Assembly: GCF_900112825.1 (NCBI RefSeq)
Contig: NZ_FONE01000001.1
Span: 62,001-126,000, forward strand
Length of the DNA: 64,000 bases
DNA from: Nitrosomonas sp. Nm166
GTDB taxonomy: Bacteria; Pseudomonadota; Gammaproteobacteria; Burkholderiales; Nitrosomonadaceae
Direction of reading: 5' to 3'
A program made the translations under genes and the position numbers. The notes under the pieces were generated by a model. That model saw only the letters and a list, made by a program, of their open reading frames with translations, ran no database searches and had not been told where the DNA came from. Positions 50,114 to 60,150 of this stretch are shown piece by piece. Within the stretch, counting starts at the first letter, position 1, and every line of letters begins with the position of its first letter.

Positions 50114-51034
50114 TCAAATGGGCTTGCTACTGACAACCCATTCCGGATCCCACCCTGCAAGCTTGGCAAATGCTTGGTAATTTGATTCGAAAAACATGAG
50201 CAAATCTCCTTCAGGATCTTTGGATTTACGCAAGTCGTCATAATCAAGAATAAATTCGTTGATTACAGAAACCCATTTAGCTGCGCTTGGTTTAATGATT
50301 GCTTGTTCTAATCCGTCGGGTTTGGGGTATGCAAATGCAAAAAAAGATGGGATGGGATATTTTTCATTGCTAACAGAAAAACCTACCTCGAATTGCGCAT
50401 CATCCATTGCATTACGGGAAATAAAATCCAATGGCGTATTTGCTGTAGGCAAATGAACACCCTTGTAGCGCGCGTCGCGTAAATCCAGGGTTCCCCAAAA
50501 TAAGCCAATTCGTGGTGTGATACCGTAAAACTTAGCGTGAAATTTGAGAAGAACGCGATAAGTACTCAACATAATTCTCCACCAAGCATTGATGACTTTT
50601 TCATCATAAATATGCAATGCTGTATCTTGATCAAATGGAATGGGATGAGACACTTCCTGGGGTTTCTGATTAATTTTGCTGGTGATGCCCATATTTTCCA
50701 AGTGTTGGAATATTTGGTGGGTTAGATGTGCTACCGACATGGAGCCAAGTTTCAGCGTACTAGTTTCTCCCCAGCTCGATGTAAAAACAATCATATGGTC
50801 AATACAATCGACTTCCACAGAGAATGTACCTGAATTATATGGAATTATTCCGCTAGTTACGCCGCGGCTGGTCAACGGCATTGCTAAATTAGCCCAGTGC
50901 GGCTCAAAAGGTTGAGTTAGCATTAATTTCCCAATCACTTGCACGCACATGTGGAATAAATGTGATGTTGGTATAAATTCTTCCGCGGAGAATGCTGGCC
51001 ATGGATCATAATTCAAGACAGTGAGGTTTGACAT
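50114..51034 (-). CDS. DUF5996 family protein
   Basis: 306-residue soluble protein of the DUF5996 type. It has the opening YDPWPAFSAEEFIPTSHLFH, MPLTSRGVTSGIIPYNSGTF, the WWRIMLSTYRVLLKFHAKFYG block and a final GWDPEWV. No catalytic motif is known for the family. A GGAGG site precedes the ATG. It is monocistronic; its distribution suggests accessory gene content. Confidence 0.75.
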   Translation of the reverse strand: MSNLTVLNYDPWPAFSAEEFIPTSHLFHMCVQVIGKLMLTQPFEPHWANLAMPLTSRGVTSGIIPYNSGTFSVEVDCIDHMIVFTSSWGETSTLKLGSMSVAHLTHQIFQHLENMGITSKINQKPQEVSHPIPFDQDTALHIYDEKVINAWWRIMLSTYRVLLKFHAKFYGITPRIGLFWGTLDLRDARYKGVHLPTANTPLDFISRNAMDDAQFEVGFSVSNEKYPIPSFFAFAYPKPDGLEQAIIKPSAAKWVSVINEFILDYDDLRKSKDPEGDLLMFFESNYQAFAKLAGWDPEWVVSSKPI

Positions 51035-51211
51035 AGATGCCTCCTTTCACAGATGATGCCTAAGAAGTTCAACATAAAGCATCCATCGAAGTTATTAATT
51101 CTTAAGTATAGGAAATATAAGTACTCTTCTTATCAAAATATACGTAAAGCCGAACGTTTAGTCAAACCCGCTGCTAATAACCTGCACTAACAGAATTATT
51201 CAACTGACACC

Positions 51212-54200
51212 CTACTTCGTTTCAAGTAAACGCCGAATCGGAATTTCCTTCACCAGCGCATAAACCGCCGGAAAAATGATCAGTGTCAGAATCGTCGCGG
51301 ACACCATGCCGCCGACCATCGGTGCGGCGATACGACGCATCACTTCGGAACCGGTGCCGGTGCTCAGCATGACTGGCAGCAATCCGATCACACTGCCTGC
51401 GATAGTCATCATTACCGGGCGGATGCGGTAGACCGCGCCCTGCACCACGGCTTCATAGAGATCTGCAATAGCCACTTCCTCCCCGGCAGCCTTGCGTTTC
51501 GCGGTGATAGCAGTAAGCGCCTGATCCAGGAAAGCCAGCATCACCATGCCGGATTCAGCCGCGATACCGACCAGACCGATGAAGCCGACCACCGCCGCCA
51601 CGCTCAGGTTGTAATCGAGCCAATACATCAGCCAGATACCACCCACCAGGGAAAAAGGAACCGACAGCATCACGATCAGTGTTTCTGTGAAACGGTTAAA
51701 ATTCAAATACACCAGCACAAACACCATGAAGATCGTGAGCGGCACTACTATTTTCAATTTCTCGGTGGCGCGTTGCATATATTCAAATTGTCCGCTCCAG
51801 GTTGCATAGTATCCTTGCGGGAACTGAATCTGCTCGCGCACAGCTTGCTGCGCTTCTGCGATATAGCTGCCGATATCACGATCGCGAATGTCGACAAAAA
51901 TGTAAGCAGACAGCAGGGTGTTTTCTGTACGGATACTGGGTGGCCCTTGCACCAGTTTGATTTTCGCAAGCTGGCCCAGCGGAATCATTACCGCTCCCAT
52001 CGTCTCTCCCATCGTCGGCACCAGTACCTGCGTGGCAATCGCCTGCGGATCACTGCGCAACTCACGCGGATAGCGGATGCTGACACTGAAGCGCTCACGA
52101 CCTTCCACCGTCGTTGTCACCATCTCCCCACCCAGCGCCGCCGAAACCACATCCAGCAGATCACCGACAGCCAATCCATAGCGGGTGAGTTCAATACGAT
52201 CGGGTTCGATATCGAGGTAGTAGCCGCCGGTAGCGCGTTCTGCATACGCGCTGCTGGTCCCCGGCACGGTTTTTACAACAGCCTCGATTCGCTTGGCGAG
52301 GTTTTCTATCTCACCCAGATCCTTGCCGAATACCTTGATGCCGACGGGTGTTCGAATGCCGGTGGCCAGCATATCGATCCTGTTCTTGATCGGCATGGTC
52401 CAGGAATTGCTGACTCCCGGCATCTGAAGTGCCTGGTCCATTTCGGCAATCAACTTGTCGACCGTCATGCCGGGGCGCCATTCGTTTTCCGGTTTCAGGT
52501 TGATGATGGTTTCGGCCATCTCCAGCGGCGCCGGATCGGTTGCGGTACTGGCGCGCCCGGCCTTGCCGAGCACCGAGGCCACTTCAGGGAAGCTCTTGAT
52601 GATCTTGTCCTGGGTTTGCAGGATTTCCGCAGCCTTGGTGACGGAAACCGCCGGCAGCGTGATCGGCATATAAAGCAGCGTGCCCTCGTTCAACGTTGGC
52701 ATGAATTCCGTTCCCAGCTTCATCGCTGGATAAACGGTAACACCCAGCACACTCAATGCGATGATAATAATCGATTTTTTCCACCGCATCACCCAAGCCA
52801 CGATGGGTTGATAGCCTCGAATCATGAGCCGGCCCAACGGATTATCCTCCTCGCGCGGAATGCGGCCGCGGATCAGCAGCAGTATCAAAGCTGGAACCAA
52901 TGTGATGGAAAGTAGAGCAGCGCCCGCCATGGCAAATGTCTTGGTGTAGGCGAGCGGTTGGAACATGCGTCCCTCCTGGGCTTCCAACGTAAATACCGGC
53001 AAAAACGATACAGTAATAATCAATAAACTGAAAAATAGCGCCGGACCGACTTCCTGGCACGCCGCGATGACAGCTTCTATGCGCGATTGCCCCGGCTCCA
53101 GGCGTGTCAGATGTTTATGTGCATTCTCCACCGTGACAATGGCAGCATCGGTCATCTCCGCAATTGCCAGCGCAATACCAGCCAGGCTCATGATATTGGA
53201 ATTGATACCGAGCTGCGCCATGGCGATGAAAGCAATCAGCACACCGACCGGCAGCATAATGATCGCTACCAGGGCGCTTCGCACATGCATCAGGAAAATT
53301 GAGCAAACCAGCGCCACGATGATGATCTGCTCGATAAACACTTCTTTCAGCGTCTCGATCGCGCGCTCGATCAGTTCGGAACGATTGTAGACGGGCTGAA
53401 TCGTAACACCTTCCGGCAAACCGGATGAAATCTCGCTGATTTTTGTTTCCAGATTATGGATGGCATCCAGGGCATTCTGGCCATGCCGCGCCACCGCAAT
53501 GCCCGAAACGACTTCGCCTTCCCCATCCAGTTCGGCAATGCCGCGACGTTCGTCGGGAATCAGCTCGACGCGAGCAACATCACGCAATAATACCGGCATG
53601 CCTACATGCGCCTTGACGACGAGATTTTCCAGGTCGTCAATGCCGCGCAGGTAGCCCCTGCCGCGCACCACGTATTCGGTCTCTGCCATTTCAATGACGC
53701 GCCCGCCGACATCGCGGTTGCTGGCAGTGATCACGTCGGATACCGTCTTGAGCGGTATGCCGTAGGCCTGCAGACGTCGCGGATCCACCGTGACCTGATA
53801 GGTTTTCACAAATCCGCCTACGCTGGCTATTTCCGAAATGCCATGCGCCGCGATGAGCTGATAACGCAAGAACCAGTCCTGAATAGTGCGCAACTCATCC
53901 AGTGTACGATCTTTGGCAGCGACAACATATTGGTAAACCCATCCCACACCACTGGCATCCGGGCCGAGCGCAGGCCTGACATTAGCCGGCAGCCGGTTCG
54001 CTGCAAAGCTGAGGTATTCCAGTACCCGTGAGCGCGCCCAATAAATATCCGTGCCATCTTCGAAGATGACATACACAAACGATACGCCAAAATTGGAAAT
54101 ACCGCGCACGACTTTGGATTTCGGCACGCTCATCATGGCGGTGGTGAGCGGATAGGTCACCTGGTCTTCGACCACCTGCGGTGCCTGGCCAGGATATTCC

Positions 54201-54352
54201 GTATAAATGATGACCTGCACATCGGACAAATCGGGAATTGCATCAACCGGCGTCTTCCATACCGCATAGATGCCCCAGGCCACGATGAAAAATGTCCCAA
54301 GCAGCACCAGAAAAACATGCCGTACTGACCATTCAATGATGTACTTGAGCAT
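51212..54352 (-). CDS. cusA: Cu(I)/Ag(I) efflux RND permease CusA
   Basis: 1,046-residue heavy-metal RND pump with 12 membrane helices and two large periplasmic loops. The three methionines that bind Cu/Ag in E. coli CusA are in place: LLYMPITLP, PLEMAETII and RIDMLATGIR. Charged relay residues in the helices around GIALAIAEMTDAAIV also match. I start at ATG 54352 (MLKYIIEWSVRH); it begins 1 base after the cusB stop. It is driven by protons and exports metal from the periplasm or cytoplasm through CusC. Confidence 0.94.
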   Translation of the reverse strand: MLKYIIEWSVRHVFLVLLGTFFIVAWGIYAVWKTPVDAIPDLSDVQVIIYTEYPGQAPQVVEDQVTYPLTTAMMSVPKSKVVRGISNFGVSFVYVIFEDGTDIYWARSRVLEYLSFAANRLPANVRPALGPDASGVGWVYQYVVAAKDRTLDELRTIQDWFLRYQLIAAHGISEIASVGGFVKTYQVTVDPRRLQAYGIPLKTVSDVITASNRDVGGRVIEMAETEYVVRGRGYLRGIDDLENLVVKAHVGMPVLLRDVARVELIPDERRGIAELDGEGEVVSGIAVARHGQNALDAIHNLETKISEISSGLPEGVTIQPVYNRSELIERAIETLKEVFIEQIIIVALVCSIFLMHVRSALVAIIMLPVGVLIAFIAMAQLGINSNIMSLAGIALAIAEMTDAAIVTVENAHKHLTRLEPGQSRIEAVIAACQEVGPALFFSLLIITVSFLPVFTLEAQEGRMFQPLAYTKTFAMAGAALLSITLVPALILLLIRGRIPREEDNPLGRLMIRGYQPIVAWVMRWKKSIIIIALSVLGVTVYPAMKLGTEFMPTLNEGTLLYMPITLPAVSVTKAAEILQTQDKIIKSFPEVASVLGKAGRASTATDPAPLEMAETIINLKPENEWRPGMTVDKLIAEMDQALQMPGVSNSWTMPIKNRIDMLATGIRTPVGIKVFGKDLGEIENLAKRIEAVVKTVPGTSSAYAERATGGYYLDIEPDRIELTRYGLAVGDLLDVVSAALGGEMVTTTVEGRERFSVSIRYPRELRSDPQAIATQVLVPTMGETMGAVMIPLGQLAKIKLVQGPPSIRTENTLLSAYIFVDIRDRDIGSYIAEAQQAVREQIQFPQGYYATWSGQFEYMQRATEKLKIVVPLTIFMVFVLVYLNFNRFTETLIVMLSVPFSLVGGIWLMYWLDYNLSVAAVVGFIGLVGIAAESGMVMLAFLDQALTAITAKRKAAGEEVAIADLYEAVVQGAVYRIRPVMMTIAGSVIGLLPVMLSTGTGSEVMRRIAAPMVGGMVSATILTLIIFPAVYALVKEIPIRRLLETK

Positions 54353-54353
54353 G

Positions 54354-55958
54354 TCAGTGTCCTCGGTGGCTGCGGTCGGCAGGACTGGCATCCGCTGGCT
54401 GGATATGCACAATCACGAACTCACCCGCAGATTCTTCGGTGATCTCGAAATTGATCTGCTGACCCGGTTTCAACGATTGCAGTAATGCCGGTTCCAGCAA
54501 ACGAAAATCCATCACCATGGCAGGCCATTGCAGGCTGGCAATGGGACTATGAGCAAGCGTGACTGTGGCGTGCGCAAAATCGATGGCTTTAATGGTTCCC
54601 TCGCCACGATGCCTCATAGGGGAAGATTTTTCAGCCTGCAAACCCGGTTCAGTTTTCTGCTCATGGGCTGTTGAATCTTGGGTGCTTTGCTCAAAACTAC
54701 TCAATGCGCTCTTAAAGTTGCTTTCCGCATCGATCAGAAAATTCGCTTTGACGACAACCGCTTCCCCCGCCTTCAGCCCGCCTAGCACTTCCGCATAGCC
54801 ATCGGCATGCATACCCAGCTTGACCGTACGCGGCTCAAAGCGGCCTGCGCCAAGATCCACCAATACTACCCGGCGGATACCGGTATCCAGCACGGCGGAA
54901 TCAGGTATGGTCAGCACTTTATCTTTGCTGGGAATCGATGCAAATTCCACCCGTGCATACATGGCAGGTTTCAGCAGACCATCTGGATTGGGAAGTACAA
55001 TACGCACGATGGCGGTGCGCGTCTCCGGCGTTATGGTGGGATAAATGAAAGCGACTTCACCGTTGAAGATTTTGTCGGGATAGGCATCGACCCTGATTGT
55101 GGTTTTCTGGCCGGGTTGGATCAAGCCAAGATCCTGTTCAAATACATCAGCCAGCACCCATACACTGGACAAATCAGCGATCTGATAGAGCGTCTCTCCA
55201 GGCATAAAACGCTTTCCTTCAATGGAGGGCTTTTCCAGTACTACGCCTTTAGTCCTGGACCGAAAAATAAAGCTCTGGCTGACCTTGCCTTCCTGCCGCA
55301 GGCGCTGTAATTCAGTCTCCGATATGTCCCAGTTACGCAATCTCTGTAAAGCGCTTTCGGCTAGCCGCGCCATGCTCGCGCTTACCTCAAGGCCACCTTC
55401 GTTTCCGTGATGCAATTCCCCATGATGCACTCCTCTCCTAGCGATCAGGTACTCGTGCTGTGCTGTAATCAGTTCGGGACTGTACACTTCCATCAGGGCT
55501 TCGCCTTTTTTGACAGATTGGCCGGTTGAATTGACATATAACCGCTGTATCCACCCTTCAAATTTGGGAGTTACGGAATACAGTTGACGCTCATTGACCT
55601 GAACGGTTGCCACCGCTCTGACAGTGCGGATAAGCTCGCGTAACGTTGCAACTTCAGTTCGCACCCCCAGCTTCTGAATCTTTTCACTGCTGATCTTTAC
55701 CACAGGGCTATCCGATGGCGGTTCTTCACCCTCATAAACTGGCAAGTAGTCCATTCCCATTGAATCTTTTTTCGGCACGGGGGAAGTATCCGGCAGACCC
55801 ATTGGATTGCGGTAATAGAGAATTTTTTTATTCGAAGAGAGTGCTTCGGATAATTTATCTTTTGTAATTGCTGAAGATTGCATGCCCCACCAGTATCCTG
55901 CAGCAACAGCCGCTGCAATTACAGCAACTGCAACGATCAATTTGACGGTTGATTTCAT
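54354..55958 (-). CDS. cusB: Efflux adaptor CusB with fused C-terminal CusF domain
   Basis: 534-residue periplasmic membrane-fusion protein. An N-terminal anchor (7-24) is followed by a heavy-metal binding domain (YYRNPMGLPDTSPVPKKDSM), the barrel-sandwich and hairpin domains (VNSTGQSVKKGEALMEVYSP), and a beta-barrel (YPTITPETRTAIVRIVLPN). The last ~75 residues are an extra CusF-like copper-binding OB domain (IASLQWPAMVMDF, W-x2-M-x-M). This fusion would tether a metallochaperone to the pump. Between cusC and cusA in the operon. Confidence 0.92.
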   Translation of the reverse strand: MKSTVKLIVAVAVIAAAVAAGYWWGMQSSAITKDKLSEALSSNKKILYYRNPMGLPDTSPVPKKDSMGMDYLPVYEGEEPPSDSPVVKISSEKIQKLGVRTEVATLRELIRTVRAVATVQVNERQLYSVTPKFEGWIQRLYVNSTGQSVKKGEALMEVYSPELITAQHEYLIARRGVHHGELHHGNEGGLEVSASMARLAESALQRLRNWDISETELQRLRQEGKVSQSFIFRSRTKGVVLEKPSIEGKRFMPGETLYQIADLSSVWVLADVFEQDLGLIQPGQKTTIRVDAYPDKIFNGEVAFIYPTITPETRTAIVRIVLPNPDGLLKPAMYARVEFASIPSKDKVLTIPDSAVLDTGIRRVVLVDLGAGRFEPRTVKLGMHADGYAEVLGGLKAGEAVVVKANFLIDAESNFKSALSSFEQSTQDSTAHEQKTEPGLQAEKSSPMRHRGEGTIKAIDFAHATVTLAHSPIASLQWPAMVMDFRLLEPALLQSLKPGQQINFEITEESAGEFVIVHIQPADASPADRSHRGH

Positions 55959-55991
55959 TGAAACTCCATTAGTATGGGTATGAAACAGAAA

Positions 55992-57359
55992 TTAGTGAGG
56001 CGCCTTGCCGGTAAGCAGATCGATTTCCGCCAGCGCTTTATTGTAATTAGCCATGGCTGTCACTAGACTGATTTCATAATTGAATACCGTCATCTGATTG
56101 TCGAGCAAGGTCAGAAAATCGATCTGGTTAACTCTGTAGGCACCCAGCGCTGATTCGACCGTAAGCCTGGCCTGCGGGAGTATAGTTGTTTGATATAACC
56201 GGGCTGACTTGTGGTTTTGCTCAGTAACGGCCACCTGTTGACGCAGTTGTGCGGCTAGTTCATTGCGCTGTGCCTGGTGCAGATTCAAGGCCTGTTCGCG
56301 CATTGCCTGAGATTCCATGATCCGCGGTTCGATTTTATTGCCACGCCATACGGGCAGGTTGATCGCTATAGTCATACTGACCATGTCGTCGCGGCGGGTA
56401 CCGTCCAGCATGTTGTCGCGCTGACCATATGAAAAACGCACATCTAGATCCGGATAATAAGCGCGGCGAGCCAGATCGATGGATTTCTCACTACGTGTAA
56501 TCAGACTTTGTAATGCCAGCAATTGCGGGCGCTGCGCAAAGGCGGCTTCACGTAAAGATTCCAGATTTAATAATTGTTCGTGGATGTGAGGTGGTGCAGG
56601 TATCAACGCAGCGGCACTGGCATGACGCCCCAAGGCGCGAATAAGCTCTGCTTCGATCACCGGCCGTTCGCGTGCAAGTCTGAGCAGTTCGTCCTGCATT
56701 CTGGATACCTGCGTTTGTGCCTTCAGTGCATCGGCCTGGCTTCCCAATCCCACTTTATAGTGCTCTTCGGCGAGATGGAGAAATCCTTCCAGGATCAGCT
56801 TGTTCTTCTCAACCAGCTTGGCCATTTCGAGAGTCAAACCCAGGTCGAAATAGGCAAACTTAAGATCACGTATCACCCGGTTCACGGTTTCCTGATAACC
56901 ATGTTCAATCGCCTCCGCATCTTTGGTGGCGACGTCCTTGCGCAAACCGCGCTTGCCTGGAAAAGGCAGGCGCTGCGACAGGCCGATCATTTTCATGGTC
57001 ATATCTTCACGATTAAATGGCGACGATGCCAATGGCGCGTTAATGACACCCGCCTCAAGTATGGGATCATCCAAAGCTTCTGCGGGTGATATTCTTTGCT
57101 GAGCTGCCTCACGTTCCTGGTGCGCCGCCTGGATTTCCGGATTATTTTGCAAAGCTTCAGTAATCAGAGTAGCCAGTGGTGTAAAACTCTCGGTATTTTC
57201 AGTGATAGTGTTTTTCTGGAATATCGCTGGATGAGAATAGTTTGAAACATCTGCTTGCGAATTGACTGGGTTCATGGCACCTGAAACCAACACCGCGATG
57301 AATCCACTTTTAGTCAGTGAGAATACTTTACCAGAGCCTTTTGAAAGTAAGGCGATCAT
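55992..57359 (-). CDS. cusC: Outer-membrane factor CusC (TolC family)
   Basis: 455 residues: a signal peptide, then two outer-membrane efflux repeats with long coiled-coil helices (EREAAQQRISPAEALDDP, QRLPFPGKRGLRKDVATKDA, VESALGAYRVNQIDFLTLLD). It forms the tunnel across the outer membrane. ATG 57359 follows GGGAAAG; a longer frame upstream adds a non-signal-like tail and is rejected. It sits 33 bases before cusB. Confidence 0.9.
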   Translation of the reverse strand: MIALLSKGSGKVFSLTKSGFIAVLVSGAMNPVNSQADVSNYSHPAIFQKNTITENTESFTPLATLITEALQNNPEIQAAHQEREAAQQRISPAEALDDPILEAGVINAPLASSPFNREDMTMKMIGLSQRLPFPGKRGLRKDVATKDAEAIEHGYQETVNRVIRDLKFAYFDLGLTLEMAKLVEKNKLILEGFLHLAEEHYKVGLGSQADALKAQTQVSRMQDELLRLARERPVIEAELIRALGRHASAAALIPAPPHIHEQLLNLESLREAAFAQRPQLLALQSLITRSEKSIDLARRAYYPDLDVRFSYGQRDNMLDGTRRDDMVSMTIAINLPVWRGNKIEPRIMESQAMREQALNLHQAQRNELAAQLRQQVAVTEQNHKSARLYQTTILPQARLTVESALGAYRVNQIDFLTLLDNQMTVFNYEISLVTAMANYNKALAEIDLLTGKAPH

Positions 57360-57506
57360 TTTGCTTTCCCTAAAAATAGCATAATAATTAGTAAACTTCG
57401 ATCTTATGAAAAATCGTAGTGAATGATTTGAGGGTGGGGAATGGGTATACCCATTCCCCGGCACAATGTGAAAATGCTTCCTATGTGCCCGTGTTGTGAC
57501 GTTCGA

Positions 57507-57845
57507 CTAGCTCATGACACCAGCATATTTGCGGCAAGCCTCGGCACAACGGCGGCAGGCTTCGGCACATCGATTGCAAGACTCCATGTCATGTGATTCG
57601 CATTCCTTTGCGCACCAGTCGCAGATTTCAGCGCATAGCTTGCAGATCTGCTGTGCGAATGGACTGTTACGAGAGATTGCGTCTGCGGCTAACCGACAAA
57701 TTGCTGCGCAGTCGATACAACAGGCAGGACAATCATTGGGGCTGGCTTTGCCCACCATATCAGCGCAACAGTTGCCACATTCGGTTGCACAGTCGTTGCA
57801 GGCGGCGATGCAATCCTTGGCGTTCTGATCTAGATGATTACTCAT
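57507..57845 (-). CDS. Cytosolic four-helix copper-storage protein (Csp-like)
   Basis: 112 residues with about 22 cysteines spaced in helix periodicity (CIAACNDCATECGNCC, CPACCIDCAAIC, CKLCAEICDWCAKEC, CNRCAEACRRCAEAC), the mark of the Csp/DUF326 bundle that binds many Cu(I) ions inside a four-helix core. It lacks a signal peptide, so it is a Csp3-like cytosolic form. Start at 57845 after AAGGAGA. It is upstream of cusC on the same strand. Confidence 0.88.
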   Translation of the reverse strand: MSNHLDQNAKDCIAACNDCATECGNCCADMVGKASPNDCPACCIDCAAICRLAADAISRNSPFAQQICKLCAEICDWCAKECESHDMESCNRCAEACRRCAEACRKYAGVMS

Positions 57846-58027
57846 GTTGTTTCTCCTTGGTTGAAAATCGGGCGATGGACGCGCCCGCAACGCCTTCCCT
57901 GTCAAAAGACTAAATACTGATGACAGGAAATCCTGCCGTCGATAAGTGCCTCAATATCCTAAATCTAGGGCTGAAGCTGTAAACACCTATCGAAGATCAA
58001 ATCCTAGTCCGGTCTCAATATGCAGGC

Positions 58028-58348
58028 TCATTTACTAGGCCTGATATGAGTGATAACGTAGTCACCATTCGACTCAATAAATGTAAAAGTCACGGCATCA
58101 CCCACCATGATTCCTTGCATAAGCGCACTATCCTTAAATTTGAAATCCATAGTCATAGCGGGCCATTTGAGAGAAGTAATTGGACCATGGGAAAGTTTTA
58201 CTATGCCCTTGTCCAAATCAATTCCCTTCACGGTTGCTGTTCCCTCATGAGACACAGCGGCAGCACTGGCAGGCTGCATGACAATCAATCCAATCAATAC
58301 CAACACAACACAAATATTTATAAAAACAAACGTCACCTTTCTATTCAT
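58028..58348 (-). CDS. cusF: CusF-like periplasmic copper-binding protein
   Basis: 106 residues: a signal peptide (to ASAAA about residue 30), then an OB fold with the Cu(I)/Ag(I) motif SLKWPAMTMDF (W and two M ligands). It is closely similar to the domain fused to CusB here, so the locus has a free and a tethered copy. It hands metal to CusB. Upstream of the Csp gene. Confidence 0.88.
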   Translation of the reverse strand: MNRKVTFVFINICVVLVLIGLIVMQPASAAAVSHEGTATVKGIDLDKGIVKLSHGPITSLKWPAMTMDFKFKDSALMQGIMVGDAVTFTFIESNGDYVITHIRPSK

Positions 58349-58403
58349 GATCTATTTCCTTATTAAGTAGGTATAGCTGATCGAATGCTTCATTAATAAA
58401 ACA

Positions 58404-58751
58404 TTACTTAGCCTCGGCAGCCATTTTCCGATGGGATTCGGCCATCTCCATATTCTTTTCTGCAGCTTGCCCATAAAAATGGATTAAGGCCCGGCACATT
58501 GCATCCATATCTAGACCGCGTTTACCATAGTACTGTCGATGCGCCTCATATTCTTCGTACATTTTTTGGTGCTCTTGCAATTTTGCCTGCATTTCTTTAG
58601 CTGCATTTTCGTAATACTTAGCCAATGCTTCATGGTCAGCACGTGTTTTAGCAGTCTGAACAGCTTGCGCCATATCCATCGGATGAAGGCTCATTTGCGC
58701 ACATGACACTAATAAACCCGAGATAATTAAAGCTACGATTTTAATTTTCAT
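58404..58751 (-). CDS. Small lipoprotein of the copper locus
   Basis: 115 residues with a lipobox (SGLLVSC, Cys about residue 17) and a helical, Met/His/Glu-rich mature part (YYENAAKEMQAKLQEHQKMY, DMDAMCRALIHFYGQAAEKN). It is probably attached to the outer or inner membrane facing the periplasm and may bind copper or shield the pump; that is inferred from position. It lies 55 bases before cusF on the same strand. Confidence 0.75.
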   Translation of the reverse strand: MKIKIVALIISGLLVSCAQMSLHPMDMAQAVQTAKTRADHEALAKYYENAAKEMQAKLQEHQKMYEEYEAHRQYYGKRGLDMDAMCRALIHFYGQAAEKNMEMAESHRKMAAEAK

Positions 58752-58980
58752 AATGTCTCCGTAATAAAAATATCCAATCTGCTATTAACAGCGGAGCATA
58801 GAATTTGCGCTTTTGCACACTTATTTCACTGATTAAGCGCTTCTAGGCCCAAACCAGACAGCTTTTCAACTTCTTGCATAATGAGCAGAGCTCGTAATTG
58901 CAAAACATTGCACGCACCTGCTAAGACGCGGAAAAGCTACTGGGTGTAATAGAGTTCTTGCCTGAGGTTACAGGCGGAAT

Positions 58981-59352
58981 TTAAAAGGAGACAGTCAGCG
59001 GAGGACGTTGAGGTTGCGCGGGTATAAATGAAATGAAGCCTGAATTGAAAACAGCAATGTCGGAAAAAATGTTAGCAAGTAATGGTGGGAAGTAATCTGA
59101 CATCAAGATATTACTATTTGCGCTACAGGAAGTATCGCCACACGGTTGAGGAGACATTGCTTGATCATCTGCCATTTTGTTATCTATCTGTTTGTGGCAA
59201 TTATCGTGGTGATGATTCTCGCCGCTAATCATGGCTAAATCATAATTCATGTTTTCCACAGTACACACAGATAAAACAGCGGCCGTGACGCCCTGAACGG
59301 GTAGCCACAGCATAAAAAAGATCAATATCCACTTGCTCGTGTCCATTCTCAT
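58981..59352 (-). CDS. Small secreted His/Cys-rich protein upstream of cus genes
   Basis: 123 residues from the ATG at 59352: signal peptide (ILIFFMLWLPVQGVTA), then HHHDNCHK and PCGDTSC, and a C-terminus FIPAQPQRPPLTVSF. The layout resembles DUF2946-like proteins that often head Cus/Czc operons. No strong ribosome site is visible, and an ATG two codons on is possible. It probably belongs to the copper-response unit. Confidence 0.65.
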   Translation of the reverse strand: MRMDTSKWILIFFMLWLPVQGVTAAVLSVCTVENMNYDLAMISGENHHHDNCHKQIDNKMADDQAMSPQPCGDTSCSANSNILMSDYFPPLLANIFSDIAVFNSGFISFIPAQPQRPPLTVSF

Positions 59353-59653
59353 TTTTTTATTATAAACAATTTCTAGTCTTGTATTAGATAAAGTTTTCCC
59401 TTTCACTAACGAATAAATCACATTGCATCACAGCGATTATTTAATCTCTGCGGGTTCAATTCCTCGCCCCCTGGGACAAAAGCTGTTTGAAAATCAGCAG
59501 ATTGAAGAGCGCAGTTAATACCCCGCTGCTTGCGGCGGGACGCTTTATTATATCGCAGAAGATATTATCCGCCCGAGTGGCCGAGAGTAACTTCAGGCAA
59601 AGTTATTCTGCTCACACTTTAAATGAACGAGTCTGCTGGGTGACAATAGGTTC

Positions 59654-59770
59654 TTGGGATCAGCGACACTTGTTCTGGTATTTTCTTTGCTGGACAGCGT
59701 CAATATTTACGCACAAGATGCTCAATTACCGGGTGTCGTTATTACACAGCACCGGCTGGAAAACCAGATG
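59654..59770 (+). pseudogene. N-terminal remnant of a TonB-dependent receptor
   Basis: GSATLVLVFSLLDSVNIYAQ followed by LPGVVITQHRLENQ is a signal peptide plus the TonB-box region of an outer-membrane receptor. It is then interrupted by foreign sequence. Nothing of the plug or barrel is left. Confidence 0.5.
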
Positions 59771-59829
59771 AGCCAGCGGGATTCCAGGCTGATACGATAT
59801 TGCAAGGAGATCGCTTGTGTCGGAAACGT

Positions 59830-59935
59830 GAAACTAATCAGCCCGTGGTTTACCGGTGGTGACCACATAACGCGGATTTCTGCCTTTTTCAATATGCTCG
59901 ATTTTAATGATGATGCGCCGTAGCCGTTAACAGGC
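59830..59935 (-). mobile_element. IS1380-family transposase fragment
   Basis: The minus strand reads IIIKIEHIEKGRNPRYVVTT, the conserved KIEHIEKGRNPRFVVT block of IS1380-type DDE transposases, then a stop. Only this fragment remains. It adjoins the receptor remnant. The region 59936-60150 shows no gene. Confidence 0.65.
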
Positions 59936-60150
59936 AGATGGTAGGGCATTTAGCAGCGCCATCCTTCAAGACTGCGATACAAGATCAGGAGGCTATCGCA
60001 TATCTCAGCCACAAGCGGATTAGGTTAGGGCGTACCAGGCAAAAAAAACGGGATCGCACCGCTTTAAAGCTTTTTTGCACAACGGAAGTAACGCAAAACT
60101 CTACCCTTCCCGATAAAGCTGTAAAGGCGTTGGGCTGCTAAATGTGGCGT

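Noticed and set aside
59448-59480. tRNA 3'-end-like GCGGGTTCAATTCCTCGC
   Set aside because: The T-stem does not pair beyond three base pairs and no anticodon or D arm lies upstream.
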